32,169 bases of DNA from Candidatus Fimicola merdigallinarum (GCA_017694425.1 JADIMX010000089.1:1-32169); one strand, 5' to 3'. Counted from the first letter of the stretch, positions 1-9,241 are shown. Notes: a model not told the origin generated them from the sequence alone. Made by a program: numbers and translations.

Positions 1-79
1 TAATACAATTTATTATTGTAAAAATTAATAATATAAATCCTACATCATATATTTTGCTTCAATATCATCTTTACAAAAT

Positions 80-111
80 ATAAAAAATAATGCCCACAAA
101 AATGTAGGCAT
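80..111 (-). terminator. Intrinsic terminator after marR
   Basis: Arms 90-98 and 103-111 (ATGCCTACA / TGTGGGCAT as transcribed, one G-U pair) close a 4-nt loop. A T-rich run follows at 89-80. It sits directly downstream of the marR stop codon. Confidence 0.8.
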
Positions 112-116
112 TTAAA

Positions 117-539
117 TTATGTAAAATCACTTGATGCAATAGCTCTAAGGTTATCTTTTAAAACAGCTATTTCATCTTCCGAAAATATTTTCAGAACCTC
201 TTTATTAACTTCCTCTATAACCTCCTGTATAGGCTCTTTAAGCATCTGACCTTTTTCAGTAGCTACAACTCTAACCTCACGTCTATCCTCTTTATTTACA
301 ATTCTTTCTACAAGTTTTTTCTTCTGCATTCTGTCTAAAACACCTGAAATAGTAGAAGTTTCAAGACATAAAGTTTCAGCAATCTGTTTAGGTGTAGCAT
401 AGCCTTTATCCCATAAACAACTTAGAACGCCGTACTGAGAAGGAGTTATATCATATTCGGAAAGTTTGGCACTAAGGTACTGAAATACAGCGTGTTGAGC
501 CGTAGTTAATAAGTAATTTATACACTGTGTCAATTCCAT
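117..539 (-). CDS. MarR family transcriptional regulator
   Basis: A 140-residue winged-helix DNA-binding protein of the MarR family, expected to act as a dimer on promoter DNA and respond to small ligands or oxidative signals. The recognition region reads TPKQIAETLCLETSTISGVL (about residues 49-68). It is followed by the typical wing with the DRREVRV motif (about 84-90). The ATG at 539 has a good ribosome binding site (AGGAGAGGG) 8-9 bases upstream. The gene is a single unit with its own near-perfect sigma-A promoter and a terminator. The promoter overlaps a 10-bp palindrome (TATAATTATA), a possible autoregulatory site, though this is weak evidence in AT-rich DNA. The ligand and the target genes cannot be read from the sequence; no transporter or enzyme is divergently paired with it. 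Confidence 0.9.
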   Translation of the reverse strand: MELTQCINYLLTTAQHAVFQYLSAKLSEYDITPSQYGVLSCLWDKGYATPKQIAETLCLETSTISGVLDRMQKKKLVERIVNKEDRREVRVVATEKGQMLKEPIQEVIEEVNKEVLKIFSEDEIAVLKDNLRAIASSDFT

Positions 540-586
540 AGTTCTTCCCTCTCCTGTTTAAATATTTATAAAACATTAATATTATA

Positions 587-615
587 ATTATATTTTAAAC
601 ATAATATTTTGTCAA
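587..615 (-). promoter_or_regulatory. Sigma-A promoter of marR
   Basis: TTGACA (610-615), a 17-bp spacer and TATAAT (587-592), all on the minus strand: a perfect consensus. The palindrome TATAATTATA overlaps the -10 element. Confidence 0.8.
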
Positions 616-635
616 ATAATTTACAAAATTATACA

Positions 636-662
636 AAGAGCTATACTTATAGTACAGCTCTT
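636..662 (-). terminator. Hairpin after the U32 gene
   Basis: An 11-bp stem (636-646 with 652-662, one G-U pair) with a 5-nt loop, 9 bases after the U32 stop codon. The following sequence TGTATAATTTTG is only moderately T-rich, so termination may be partial. Confidence 0.55.
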
Positions 663-670
663 AAAAAAAC

Positions 671-1915
671 TTATTTTACAGCCTTTCTAAGCATATCAAA
701 TTCTTTAACTGGCTGTGTAAATTTTACTTTTAATATCTGCTGTGGGTGAGGTGCAGAAGTTATTTCTTCTCCCTTATCGTTCCACATTTTTTCTACAACC
801 ATTTTGAATGGTTCGCCTTTAGCTGGCATAACCTCTATTTCCTCGCCAACTTCAAATTTATTTCTCTGCTCAACTATAGCACAGCCTGTTTCAGGGTCAT
901 AATCCTCTTTAACCATACCTATAAAGTCATAGTTTCTAATATAAGTATTGCTTGTGTAAACCTGCTCTTCCCCACCTGGTTTACCATAGTAGAAAGCTGT
1001 TGTATAATCTCTATGACTAGCCTTTGAAATCTCCTCGAAATAATAAGGTATTCTCTTTTCATATTTCTCTGGGTCTTCAAAGTAATCATCAATAGCCTGT
1101 CTATAAGCCTTAATTACTGTTCCAACATAGAAAGGTGTTTTCATTCTTCCCTCTATTTTAAAACTTTCTACACCACTTTCAACAAGGTCTGGAATATGGT
1201 TAAGCATACATAAATCCTTTGAGTTATAGATATAAGTTCCTCTCTCATTTTCCTCAACAGGCATATACTCGCCCTCTCTGTTTTCCTCAACAAGATAGTA
1301 TTTCCATCTGCAAGGGTGAGCACAAGCACCTTTATTAGCATCTCTACCTGTTAAATAGTTACTTAAAAGACATCTACCTGAGTATGAAATGCACATAGCA
1401 CCGTGAACGAAAGCCTCTATCTCCATATCGGCAGGTATTTTTTCTCTAATCTCTTTAATTTCTTTTAATGAAAGCTCTCTTGCTACAACAACACGTTTTG
1501 CACCTAAGTTGTACCACATATTAGCACTCATATAGTTTGTGTTGTTTGCCTGTGTTGAAACGTGAATCTCCATATTTGGCACAGCCTCTTTAGCAACTGA
1601 GAACACACCTAAGTCAGATACTAATATAGCATCTGCTCCAGCACTTTCAACCTCTTTAAAATACTCTGCCATTCCTTTAAAATCGTTATTATGAGCGTAT
1701 ATATTAGCTGTAACGTAAACTTTTACCCCGTGGTCGTGGGCAAATTTAATACCCTCTTTCATTTTTTCATAGTCAAAGTTTTTAGCTTTCGCTCTAAGGC
1801 TGTAAGCCTCACCACCGATATATACTGCATCTGCACCGTAAAGCACAGCTATTTTAAGTTTTTCTAAATCTCCAGCCGGAGCTAAAAGCTCAGGTTTTAC
1901 TCTATTGTTAATCAT
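671..1915 (-). CDS. U32 family protein, TrhP/YrrO-like tRNA hydroxylation protein
   Basis: A 414-residue U32 family protein, annotated historically as a peptidase. The closest known type by length and context is B. subtilis YrrO (TrhP2). Together with E. coli YegQ (TrhP), this family makes 5-hydroxyuridine at tRNA position 34 using prephenate. The U32 signature is clear: EAFVHGAMCISYSGRC (residues 167-182), followed by CAHPC. Four cysteines (C175, C182, C198, C202) are placed as expected for Fe-S binding. The ATG at 1915 has AAGGAGA just upstream. It is the last gene of mltG-trmR-U32, 17 bp after trmR. The next enzyme of the same pathway is therefore its direct neighbour, which supports the tRNA role over protease activity. 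B. subtilis has two adjacent U32 genes here (yrrN, yrrO); only one is present in this operon. Confidence 0.85.
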   Translation of the reverse strand: MINNRVKPELLAPAGDLEKLKIAVLYGADAVYIGGEAYSLRAKAKNFDYEKMKEGIKFAHDHGVKVYVTANIYAHNNDFKGMAEYFKEVESAGADAILVSDLGVFSVAKEAVPNMEIHVSTQANNTNYMSANMWYNLGAKRVVVARELSLKEIKEIREKIPADMEIEAFVHGAMCISYSGRCLLSNYLTGRDANKGACAHPCRWKYYLVEENREGEYMPVEENERGTYIYNSKDLCMLNHIPDLVESGVESFKIEGRMKTPFYVGTVIKAYRQAIDDYFEDPEKYEKRIPYYFEEISKASHRDYTTAFYYGKPGGEEQVYTSNTYIRNYDFIGMVKEDYDPETGCAIVEQRNKFEVGEEIEVMPAKGEPFKMVVEKMWNDKGEEITSAPHPQQILKVKFTQPVKEFDMLRKAVK

Positions 1916-1932
1916 AATTTTCTCCTTTTTAA

Positions 1933-2589
1933 TTATTCTTCCTTAACTTTTATACAAAGTGCAACACCATCACCTATTGGCACTATTGATGACTCTAAAC
2001 AATCATTGTGAGAAATATCCCAAAGGAAATTTCTAAGTCTTTTGTGTATAGTTCTCTGACGTCTAGGCACTTCAAATCTTGTCTTGGCAATATCTCCACC
2101 CTGAAGAACGTCATCAACTATAAGTATACCACCAACTGATAAAAGTCTTATACAATGAGGAAGAAAATTGCTATACTGTCCCTTAGCTGCGTCCATAAAT
2201 ATAACATCATATGGACCTTCAAGGGTAGGAAGTATATCGCTTGCATCTCCCTCTAAGATTTTTATTTTATCATTAAGTCCCATTCTGTCAATATTAACCC
2301 TAGCATCTTTTAACATAACTTCAAATCTATCTATTGTTGTTATAGTTCCGTCTTCAGGTATATACTGTGCCATAAGACTTGAAGAAAATCCAACTGCTGT
2401 ACCTATTTCAAGAATATGCTTAGGCTTTTTAAGTGTTAAAAGCACACTTAAAAATCTAGCTGTTTCGTGAGGTATTATAGGCACATTTTTTTCAGTTGCC
2501 TCAGCCTGTATTTCCCCTAAAGTACCTTCATACTTAGGTTGTACAGTTCTTAAATACATATTTAAATAATCTTCTGTTACATAATTCAT
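1933..2589 (-). CDS. trmR: tRNA 5-hydroxyuridine O-methyltransferase (TrmR/YrrM)
   Basis: A 218-residue class I SAM-dependent O-methyltransferase. It matches B. subtilis YrrM (TrmR) in length and operon position. TrmR methylates ho5U34 to 5-methoxyuridine (mo5U) in tRNAs that read four-codon boxes. Visible elements are SAM motif I EIGTAVGFSS (61-70), the acidic motif ending TTIDRF, the metal/catalytic segment MDAAKGQY (from D133), and VDDVLQGG (D159, D160), as in the catechol O-methyltransferase-like family. The ATG at 2589 has AAGGGGA upstream, overlapping the mltG stop codon (12-bp gap), so translation of the two genes is probably coupled. The older label 'caffeoyl-CoA O-methyltransferase-like' is the alternative, but the neighbouring U32 gene makes the tRNA role more likely. 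Confidence 0.85.
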   Translation of the reverse strand: MNYVTEDYLNMYLRTVQPKYEGTLGEIQAEATEKNVPIIPHETARFLSVLLTLKKPKHILEIGTAVGFSSSLMAQYIPEDGTITTIDRFEVMLKDARVNIDRMGLNDKIKILEGDASDILPTLEGPYDVIFMDAAKGQYSNFLPHCIRLLSVGGILIVDDVLQGGDIAKTRFEVPRRQRTIHKRLRNFLWDISHNDCLESSIVPIGDGVALCIKVKEE

Positions 2590-2601
2590 AAATTATTCCC
2601 C

Positions 2602-3636
2602 TTAGTTAAAATGAGCCTTATAACTTTCCTTAGCTTTAAGGAAATCGTCATAATTATCTGTATAGTAATGCTCGCCACTTGTTCTATCTTTTAAAACGTA
2701 ATAAATATAATTGTTATCATCAGGATTTAAGCTAGCCTCTATGGCAAGCTCTCCTGGGTTTGATATAGGTCCTATCGGCAAACCATTATTTTTATAAGTG
2801 TTATACGGAGAGGATACTTTAAGGTCATCATAAGTTACAACCTCTTTTTTAACCTCCATAGCATAAAGCACAGTTGAATCTATCTGTAATGGCATACCTA
2901 TCTCCAAACGATTATATATAACCCCTGCAGCAATTGGTCGCTCGTTAGGAGCAACTATTTCAGCCTCAACCATAGATGCCACAATAATAGCCTCATCAAA
3001 TGTAAGACCTAAGTCCTCGGCTTTCTTTATATTTTCTTCAGTATACACACTAGAAAAACGACTTAACATTTTATCAATTATCTCTTTAGATGTTGCATTA
3101 TCACTTATGTAATATGTATCAGGGAAAAGATAACCCTCAAGTCTATAAGCTCTACCCTCCGGTATAGCTTTTACAAATTCATAGTCAAAGTCACCTATGT
3201 TAACTGTGCTTATAAAGTCATCATAAGTAACTATGCCTTTCTCATCAAGGTATCTTGCTATTTCCGGCACAGTATACCCCTCCGGTATTGTTATTCTATT
3301 ACTTTCAGCTATATTACTTCCAGATTTTAAAATCTCCATAATACTTTCCAACGAGCTACCTGTTTCTAATGAATATGTACCCTGTTTAAAAGTACCATCA
3401 TACCCATCAAACTTGCTTTTAAGTTTAAACATAAGCTCATTTGATATAACACCGTTTTCCTTTAAAATATCTGCTATATCAGATGTAGTAGAACCACTAG
3501 GAATAGTTAGTATTACTTCCTTTCCGGAGTTTTTCCCACCACCACTTAGCATAGCTTTAGCAGAAAAGCCTATAATAACTAAAAGTATAGCTATAACTAA
3601 AACAATACCTAAACAACCTTTTTTTCTCTTTCTCAC
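2602..3636 (-). CDS. mltG: Endolytic murein transglycosylase MltG (YceG-like)
   Basis: A 344-residue membrane-anchored lytic transglycosylase that cuts nascent peptidoglycan strands and is thought to set glycan chain length. After a basic N-terminus there is one membrane segment (about 10-30). A LysM-like region follows (about 41-110), then the YceG/MltG catalytic domain. E224 in the segment VASMVEAE is the expected catalytic glutamate. The family signature IDSTVLYA (252-259) and the segment YNTYKNNGLPIGPISNPG (about 278-295) are intact. The start is GTG, with AAAGGTGAT about 8 bases upstream. It is the first gene of the operon with trmR and the U32 gene, the same order as yrrL-yrrM-yrrO in Bacillus. 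Why a cell-wall gene leads a tRNA-modification operon is not known. Confidence 0.92.
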   Translation of the reverse strand: MRKRKKGCLGIVLVIAILLVIIGFSAKAMLSGGGKNSGKEVILTIPSGSTTSDIADILKENGVISNELMFKLKSKFDGYDGTFKQGTYSLETGSSLESIMEILKSGSNIAESNRITIPEGYTVPEIARYLDEKGIVTYDDFISTVNIGDFDYEFVKAIPEGRAYRLEGYLFPDTYYISDNATSKEIIDKMLSRFSSVYTEENIKKAEDLGLTFDEAIIVASMVEAEIVAPNERPIAAGVIYNRLEIGMPLQIDSTVLYAMEVKKEVVTYDDLKVSSPYNTYKNNGLPIGPISNPGELAIEASLNPDDNNYIYYVLKDRTSGEHYYTDNYDDFLKAKESYKAHFN

Positions 3637-3662
3637 AATAAAATCACCTTTTTCTCCATTAA

Positions 3663-3698
3663 GATATTATATATTATAACAGCTTACAATATAATATC
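3663..3698 (-). promoter_or_regulatory. Imperfect inverted repeat over the mltG promoter
   Basis: GATATTATAT (3663-3672) and its exact complement (3689-3698) flank the mltG -10 region. The arms extend imperfectly inward towards a GCTG centre. This could be a protein-binding site or a hairpin in the nascent RNA; AT-richness makes chance symmetry possible. Confidence 0.35.
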
Positions 3699-3702
3699 TC
3701 AA
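3673..3702 (-). promoter_or_regulatory. Probable promoter of mltG-trmR-U32
   Basis: TTGAGA (3697-3702), an 18-bp spacer and TATAAT (3673-3678) on the minus strand, about 37 bp upstream of the GTG start. Confidence 0.55.
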
Positions 3703-3754
3703 TGCTTACAAAATATAAAGAATAATTTTTTAAAAATTTCTTAAAGTTCATTCA

Positions 3755-3787
3755 AAATGCCTGTTTCTTCTACTAAAACAGGCATTT
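3755..3787 (-). terminator. Hairpin terminator after clpC
   Basis: A perfect 12-bp stem (3755-3766 with 3776-3787) with a 9-nt loop, just after the clpC stop codon. The T-run is short (it ends GGCATTTTGAATG), so efficiency is uncertain. Confidence 0.65.
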
Positions 3788-3800
3788 CAAAATTATTTTA

Positions 3801-6257
3801 TTATTCAAAATTATTTTTCACATCAAATACAATTTCTTTATTATCAACACAAACATTTACAGTATCGCCAAAACTTATATTTCCTCTAAGGTATTCCTCA
3901 GCTAATTTATCCTCAACATATCTCTGTAATGCTCGTCTTAATGGCCTTGCACCGTAGCTTGAGTCATAGCCCTCATCAGATATAAAGTTTATAGCCTCAT
4001 CTGTAAACACAATATCTATACCCATACTATCCTTAGAGCGTTTTATAAGTGATGATGTTAATATGCGAACTATGTCATTTATATTTTCACGACTAAGTGT
4101 ATGGAATACAATTATATCATCAATTCGATTTAAAAACTCAGGCTTGAACATATTTTTTACTTCGTCCATAACATTGGACTTCATATCTTTATATTCTTTA
4201 TCATCATTATCAGATGCTTTAAAACCAAGTTTTTTAGGGGCAACAATATTTCTTGCACCTGCGTTTGATGTCATTATTATAACTGTGTTTTTAAAATCTA
4301 CTTTTCTACCTTTTGAGTCAGTTATATGACCGTCATCAAGAACCTGAAGAAGCACATTGAATACATCAGGTGAGGCTTTTTCAATCTCATCAAAAAGAAC
4401 TACTGAATAAGGTTTTCTTCTAACCTTTTCACTTAACTGACCACCCTCGTCATATCCAACATACCCTGGAGGTGAACCTATCATTTTTGATACACTATGT
4501 TTCTCCATATATTCTGACATATCAATACGGATAAGGGCATCTTCATCACCGAAAAGAATTTCAGAAAGAGCCTTTGAAAGCTCAGTTTTACCTACACCAG
4601 TAGGTCCTAAGAAAAGGAATGAGCCTATCGGTCTTTTAGGGTCTTTAAGTCCAACCCTTCCTCGTCTTATAGCCTTTGAAATAGCAGTTACAGCCTCATC
4701 TTGACCTACAACACGTTTGTGAAGTTCACTTTCCATATTTATAAGTCTTTCGCTTTCTGACTGCTGAATTGTCTTTAATGGTATACCAGTCCAGCTAGAA
4801 ATAACATCAGCTATATCTTCCTCTGTAACTGTGGTCTGTAAAAGACTTGTTTCTTTCGCCCAAGCCTCTCTTTTTTCTTTGAGCATTTCTCTCACTCGTT
4901 TTTCTTGCTCTTTTATCTGACCAGCCATAACAAAGTCCTCATCTCTTATGGCTATAATCTTATGCTCACCCATTTCATTAAGCTGTTTTTCAAGACGCTT
5001 TATATCTTCCGGCGGATTAAAAGTTTTAAGTTTAACTTTTGATGACGCCTCGTCAATAAGGTCTATGGCTTTATCCGGTAATCTTCTATCTGTAATATAT
5101 CTATCAGAAAGCATTACAGCAGAAAGTACAGCTTTATCTGTTATGCTAATACCGTAGTGTTTTTCATACTTAGGCTTAAGGCCTCTAAGCATAACAATAG
5201 CCTCATCAGTTGTAGGTTCTTCAACATCAATAGGGCTAAATCTTCTTTCGAGAGCAGAATCTTTTTCAATATATTTTCTATACTCATCTATTGTTGTAGC
5301 ACCTATAATCTGAAGCTCACCTCTTGCAAGATATGGTTTTAATATATTGGCAGCATCAATAGCACCCTCTGCACCACCTGCACCGATTATATTGTGTATC
5401 TCATCTATAAAAAGTATAATATTAGATTTTTTTCTTACTTCCTCTATTACCTTTTTAATTCTTTCTTCAAACTCGCCTCTGTACTTTGAGCCGGCAACCA
5501 TAGAAGAAATATCTAGAGAAACTAATCTCTTATCCTCCATATTTTCAGGAACATCACCTGAAACTATTTTTTGTGCAAGTCCCTCTATAATGGCAGTTTT
5601 ACCTACCCCTGGCTCACCTACAAGACAAGGATTATTTTTAGTTCTTCTGCTTAAAACTTGAATAACCCTTTCTATTTCAGTATCTCTGCCGAATATAGGG
5701 TCAAACTTTCTATCCCTTGCAACCTCTGTATAATCTCTACTATACTTATCAAGATTTGGAGTGTCGCTACTATTTTCGTCAACCTCAGCACTCTTAGTAT
5801 TCATACCTTTAGCCCCAGACTGATTTTCGCCAACTCCAAGCATATAATAAACTTCTTCTATTATTTTTTGACTACTTATATCCATAGAATTAAGTATTTT
5901 TGCACCTATACTATTTGTATTATTTAAAATAGCAATAAGTATATGCTCTGTTCCTACACTTTTTTCACCAAGTCTTTCAGCCTCATATGTGGCATAGTTT
6001 AAAATCTCCTTAACTTTAGGTGTATATATAGAATTATGTGAATTATCCTTTTTATTAGAAAATTCACTTATTTTTTTAATTAATGTATCCTTATCTACTG
6101 AATTTGTTTCAAGGAGTTTTGATGCAACACAATCTTCAACAGACATAAGACCTAAAAGAATATGCTCACTACCTATATAGCCACAAGAAAGTTTTTCTGA
6201 CCATTCTTTCGCCTTTTCTAAAGCCTGTTTCGCCTTATTTGTATAATTATCAAGCAT
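3801..6257 (-). CDS. clpC: ClpC-type AAA+ unfoldase of the ClpCP protease
   Basis: An 818-residue Hsp100/Clp ATPase that unfolds substrates and feeds them to ClpP in the cytoplasm. Order of parts: two Clp_N repeats (about 1-140); AAA1 with Walker A GEPGVGKT (214-221) and Walker B ending D285-E286; the ClpC-type UVR/M-domain linker (about 417-465); AAA2 with Walker A GPTGVGKT (551-558) and Walker B ending D623-E624; and the C-terminal D2-small domain. The tripeptide LGF (677-679) sits where the ClpP-docking loop is expected, so it is a protease partner rather than a ClpB-type disaggregase. The ATG at 6257 has GGGGGAG 6 bases upstream. Unlike the Bacillus ctsR-mcsA-mcsB-clpC operon, it stands alone here, with a strong housekeeping promoter and no CtsR or CIRCE site that I can see. 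Confidence 0.95.
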   Translation of the reverse strand: MLDNYTNKAKQALEKAKEWSEKLSCGYIGSEHILLGLMSVEDCVASKLLETNSVDKDTLIKKISEFSNKKDNSHNSIYTPKVKEILNYATYEAERLGEKSVGTEHILIAILNNTNSIGAKILNSMDISSQKIIEEVYYMLGVGENQSGAKGMNTKSAEVDENSSDTPNLDKYSRDYTEVARDRKFDPIFGRDTEIERVIQVLSRRTKNNPCLVGEPGVGKTAIIEGLAQKIVSGDVPENMEDKRLVSLDISSMVAGSKYRGEFEERIKKVIEEVRKKSNIILFIDEIHNIIGAGGAEGAIDAANILKPYLARGELQIIGATTIDEYRKYIEKDSALERRFSPIDVEEPTTDEAIVMLRGLKPKYEKHYGISITDKAVLSAVMLSDRYITDRRLPDKAIDLIDEASSKVKLKTFNPPEDIKRLEKQLNEMGEHKIIAIRDEDFVMAGQIKEQEKRVREMLKEKREAWAKETSLLQTTVTEEDIADVISSWTGIPLKTIQQSESERLINMESELHKRVVGQDEAVTAISKAIRRGRVGLKDPKRPIGSFLFLGPTGVGKTELSKALSEILFGDEDALIRIDMSEYMEKHSVSKMIGSPPGYVGYDEGGQLSEKVRRKPYSVVLFDEIEKASPDVFNVLLQVLDDGHITDSKGRKVDFKNTVIIMTSNAGARNIVAPKKLGFKASDNDDKEYKDMKSNVMDEVKNMFKPEFLNRIDDIIVFHTLSRENINDIVRILTSSLIKRSKDSMGIDIVFTDEAINFISDEGYDSSYGARPLRRALQRYVEDKLAEEYLRGNISFGDTVNVCVDNKEIVFDVKNNFE

Positions 6258-6286
6258 AGTATCTCCCCCTATAAATTATTATTTAC

Positions 6287-6314
6287 ATTATAATGTCATT
6301 TAAATATATGTCAA
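6287..6314 (-). promoter_or_regulatory. Sigma-A promoter of clpC
   Basis: TTGACA (6309-6314), a 16-bp spacer and TATAAT (6287-6292). Neither a CtsR-type heptad repeat (GGTCAAA) nor a CIRCE element (TTAGCACTC) is visible around it. Confidence 0.75.
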
Positions 6315-6324
6315 CCGAAATAAT

Positions 6325-6358
6325 ATTAAAAAATGACTGCCGAAAACATCAGCAGTCT
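6325..6358 (-). terminator. Intrinsic terminator after the pseudouridine synthase gene
   Basis: GACTGC (6352-6357 as transcribed) pairs with GCAGTC (6335-6340), followed by ATTTTTTAATATT. It closes the amylase-pseudouridine synthase operon just upstream of the clpC promoter. Confidence 0.75.
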
Positions 6359-6368
6359 AATATTTAAT

Positions 6369-7031
6369 TTAATTAAATATATCGAAAGGATAATCTTTAG
6401 GCATATAAAAGAAGTCCATAACCTCCCTTTTATTATCCAATTTAAAGGAAAGCCCACAGGAAAAAAGTGCTACATTAAACCTTTTTCTAGTTCGAGTTTT
6501 AATACCGTATTTTTGGTCGCCTAAAAGAGGGAAGCCGGCATTTGCAAACTGAACTCTTATTTGATGATGACGACCAGTTTCAAGTTTTATTTTAACTAGA
6601 GAAATATCGCCAAGCTCACTATCATTTTTAAATGCAACAGTTTCATAATGCAAAACTGCTTTCTTAGAACCTTTTACGTTACTATCTACGATACTTGACG
6701 TATTAAGTCTGCTATTTTTGACTATAAAATCTGTCATAGTGCCATCTTTAGGTGTCTTTCCATAAACAACAGCCATATAGGTTTTATTTATATTATTCTC
6801 AGACATTAATTTAGAAAGTTTAGCCTCTGTCTTTTTATTTTTTGAAAAAACCATAATGCCACCAACAGGTCTATCAAGCCTATGTATAAGCCCTATATCA
6901 TTATTATTAGTCATTTCACACAATGTAGTCAACATATCCTTATCACCTGTTTTATCGGGTTGAACAGGTACACCTGCCGGCTTTAACGCAACAATTATAT
7001 CATTATCTTCAAAAAATATTTTTATATCCAT
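6369..7031 (-). CDS. RluA-family RNA pseudouridine synthase
   Basis: A 220-residue RluA/RsuA superfamily enzyme that converts uridine to pseudouridine in rRNA or tRNA. The catalytic motif is HRLDRPVGG (50-58), with D53 as the catalytic aspartate. The C-terminal RHHQIRVQFANAGFPLLGDQ segment is the usual RluA motif. It has no N-terminal S4 RNA-binding domain, so it belongs to the short form of the family; the target uridine cannot be predicted. The ATG at 7031 lies 3 bp after the amylase stop codon, and its ribosome binding site (AAAAGGA) is inside the amylase gene, so the two are translationally linked. The pairing with a glucan-degrading enzyme looks like operon convenience rather than shared function. 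Confidence 0.9.
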   Translation of the reverse strand: MDIKIFFEDNDIIVALKPAGVPVQPDKTGDKDMLTTLCEMTNNNDIGLIHRLDRPVGGIMVFSKNKKTEAKLSKLMSENNINKTYMAVVYGKTPKDGTMTDFIVKNSRLNTSSIVDSNVKGSKKAVLHYETVAFKNDSELGDISLVKIKLETGRHHQIRVQFANAGFPLLGDQKYGIKTRTRKRFNVALFSCGLSFKLDNKREVMDFFYMPKDYPFDIFN

Positions 7032-7034
7032 AAA

Positions 7035-9143
7035 TTATTTATCCTTTTCAAGAATTATACTAGAAAATGGTGGCATAGTAACCTTTACACTGTCTAAAAT
7101 AACCTCATATCTTACATTTTCTGTACTGAAATCATTTTCTGTTGAGATTATTCTTCTTGTAAGTGTATCACCACTTCTTAACTCAATATTTTTTACAGGT
7201 ATATTAAGCTCTTTTTCTTCACCTGTATTATTTACAGCCACCAACATAACATCATCTTTATAAAATCTTCCGTAAGATATAATACCGTAATCTTTATAAA
7301 CAATTTTAACAGAGCCTTTTTTAAGGACTTCTTTATCTTTACGAACATTTATAATAGCTTTATGATAGTCTATAAGCTCTTTATTTTCATTACCCCAAGG
7401 GTAAGTTCTTCTGTTATCTGGGTCTGTCCAACCAGTAACTCCAGCCTCATCACCGTAGTATATTGTAGGTGAACCTGGCCAAGTCATCTGCATTGTTACA
7501 GCCTCTTTCATAATACCAAAGTTAATGCCTATATCAGCAGACTCACTACCTTTTGTATGAAGTCGACCTACATTCATATTTGTTCTTGTTAAGAAACGTG
7601 AGTGGTCGTGGTTTGAAAGCTCATTCATAGCTGTGTATATAGACTGGTATGAAAGTTTAGCCATATTGTATTTCATAGCATCTTGGAAAACATCAGCATT
7701 GCCTAAAAGCTCTCTCTTAAAATCTTCGCTATGCTTTTCCATACCTGTCAAGAACCAAGATACAGGCTCCATAAAAGCATCATAGTTCATTATTGTGTCC
7801 CATTCTCCACCACGAACCCAGCTTGACGCCTCGCCATAGTGTTCAGCAAGTATAATAGCCTCCGGATTAGCAGATTTTACAGCCTTTCTAAAGTCTTTCC
7901 AGAATTTATGGTTAAATTCCTCACTATAGCCTAAATCTGCAGCCACGTCTAATCTCCAACCGTCTACATTATATGGTGGTGATACCCACTTTTTACCTAT
8001 CTCCATTATATAGTCATATAAATCTTTTGAGGCTTCATAATTAAGTTTAGGGTGATTATCAAAGCCCCACCAACTATCGTAACAGTCATTGTTTGGCCAG
8101 TTATTGTCGTACCATTTAAAGTAATCGTGATACACACTATCTTTTGACTTATACGCACCTACCGGATAGTTTCCTGTGCTACCATAAAAATCCTCTCTAT
8201 CAAGCCATTTATTAAAGGCACCACAATGATTAAATACACCGTCTATTATAACCCTTATTCCATTTTTATGTGCCTCATCAACGAATTTTGCAAAAAATTC
8301 ATTACTAGCCTCAAGATTTTCTTTATCTGTAGTTCTCTGAACATACATACTTGCGTGTCTATTATTAAATTTTTCAAATACAAGCTCACTTCCACCGTCT
8401 TTTACGATTTTGCCGTAATGAGGGTCTATGTAGTCGTAGTCCTGTATATCGTACTTATGGTTACTAGGTGACACAAATATAGGGTTAAAATATATAACCT
8501 CAACACCTAAATCTTTAAGGTATGGAAGTTTGTCAAGTACACCTTGTAAATCCCCACCGTAGAAGTTTCTTATATCTTCAGTTTTAGGTCTTTCGTTCCA
8601 ATCTGAAACAAATGTTGCCGGCTTACCAAGATATATATATTCGTTTGTCTTTACGTCATTAGACTTATCCCCGTTATAAAATCTATCAACGTATATCTGA
8701 TACATAACAGCACCTTTAGCCCAATCAGGAGTTTTAAAGTTTCTAATTAAATTAAAGTGCCAAGCAGGGTTTAAATCGTCAGTAACCCCAAGTTTTGTAT
8801 AATATACACTTACACCATTTTTCTCTATTTCAAAGTGGTATGACTTTGACTCCTCCTCCGGTGGAATAACGTATTTGAAATAGTCAAAGCTATTTTTAGA
8901 GCTTTCAAACTCCATTTCAAATTTCATTCCGTCGTATATCAAATATACATTATCAACATTATTTTTTGCAGTTCTTATTCTTATTGTTACAGAGTCAGTA
9001 GTTAAAGGCTCTGTAGGTATTCTAAAATTTTCAGTTTCGTCACTAAAAATAGAATTTGTATCCAATTTTTCATTTAAAGTTTTTGCGTAAATCATAAGTT
9101 TTTCAGTAAAACCTAATGTATTTACAGATATTGATGCTCCCAA
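7035..9143 (-). CDS. GH13 alpha-amylase family enzyme (neopullulanase/cyclomaltodextrinase-like)
   Basis: A 702-residue glycoside hydrolase family 13 enzyme acting on alpha-1,4 (and possibly alpha-1,6) glucans. There is no signal peptide or sorting motif, so it is probably cytoplasmic and degrades imported maltodextrins or stored glycogen. An N-terminal beta domain (about 45-125) precedes the (beta/alpha)8 barrel. GH13 regions are intact: DGVFNH (301-306), GWRLDV with nucleophile D399, AEHYG with acid E434, and NHD with D513. A beta-sandwich C domain follows (about 605-700). It is longer than typical neopullulanases (about 585 residues), with extra sequence around 247-285 and 305-380. The start is TTG at 9143, supported by a strong GGAGGT 6-7 bases upstream; the next internal ATG is residue 17 and has no such site. 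Exact specificity is uncertain. Confidence 0.9.
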   Translation of the reverse strand: MGASISVNTLGFTEKLMIYAKTLNEKLDTNSIFSDETENFRIPTEPLTTDSVTIRIRTAKNNVDNVYLIYDGMKFEMEFESSKNSFDYFKYVIPPEEESKSYHFEIEKNGVSVYYTKLGVTDDLNPAWHFNLIRNFKTPDWAKGAVMYQIYVDRFYNGDKSNDVKTNEYIYLGKPATFVSDWNERPKTEDIRNFYGGDLQGVLDKLPYLKDLGVEVIYFNPIFVSPSNHKYDIQDYDYIDPHYGKIVKDGGSELVFEKFNNRHASMYVQRTTDKENLEASNEFFAKFVDEAHKNGIRVIIDGVFNHCGAFNKWLDREDFYGSTGNYPVGAYKSKDSVYHDYFKWYDNNWPNNDCYDSWWGFDNHPKLNYEASKDLYDYIMEIGKKWVSPPYNVDGWRLDVAADLGYSEEFNHKFWKDFRKAVKSANPEAIILAEHYGEASSWVRGGEWDTIMNYDAFMEPVSWFLTGMEKHSEDFKRELLGNADVFQDAMKYNMAKLSYQSIYTAMNELSNHDHSRFLTRTNMNVGRLHTKGSESADIGINFGIMKEAVTMQMTWPGSPTIYYGDEAGVTGWTDPDNRRTYPWGNENKELIDYHKAIINVRKDKEVLKKGSVKIVYKDYGIISYGRFYKDDVMLVAVNNTGEEKELNIPVKNIELRSGDTLTRRIISTENDFSTENVRYEVILDSVKVTMPPFSSIILEKDK

Positions 9144-9241
9144 ATCTAATACCTCCCCAAAATAAAAAACACTTAATGTTATAAAGAATATTTTATCATA
9201 AAAAAACTATATAATAAATATGTAATTAGAAATAATGGCAA

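Noticed and set aside
1-79. Possible gene or element at the left edge
   Set aside because: AT-rich sequence with no reading frame, ribosome binding site or strong symmetry beyond the marR terminator.
2168-2470. Plus-strand reading frames lying over the minus-strand genes (for example here, 5347-5661 and 20171-20380)
   Set aside because: They have no ribosome binding site, no recognisable domain and biased composition, as expected for antisense shadows of real genes.
6293-6308. TGACA direct repeats in the clpC promoter as a CtsR site
   Set aside because: CtsR sites contain GGTCAAA heptads; the sequence here only partly resembles this and one copy is simply the -35 element.
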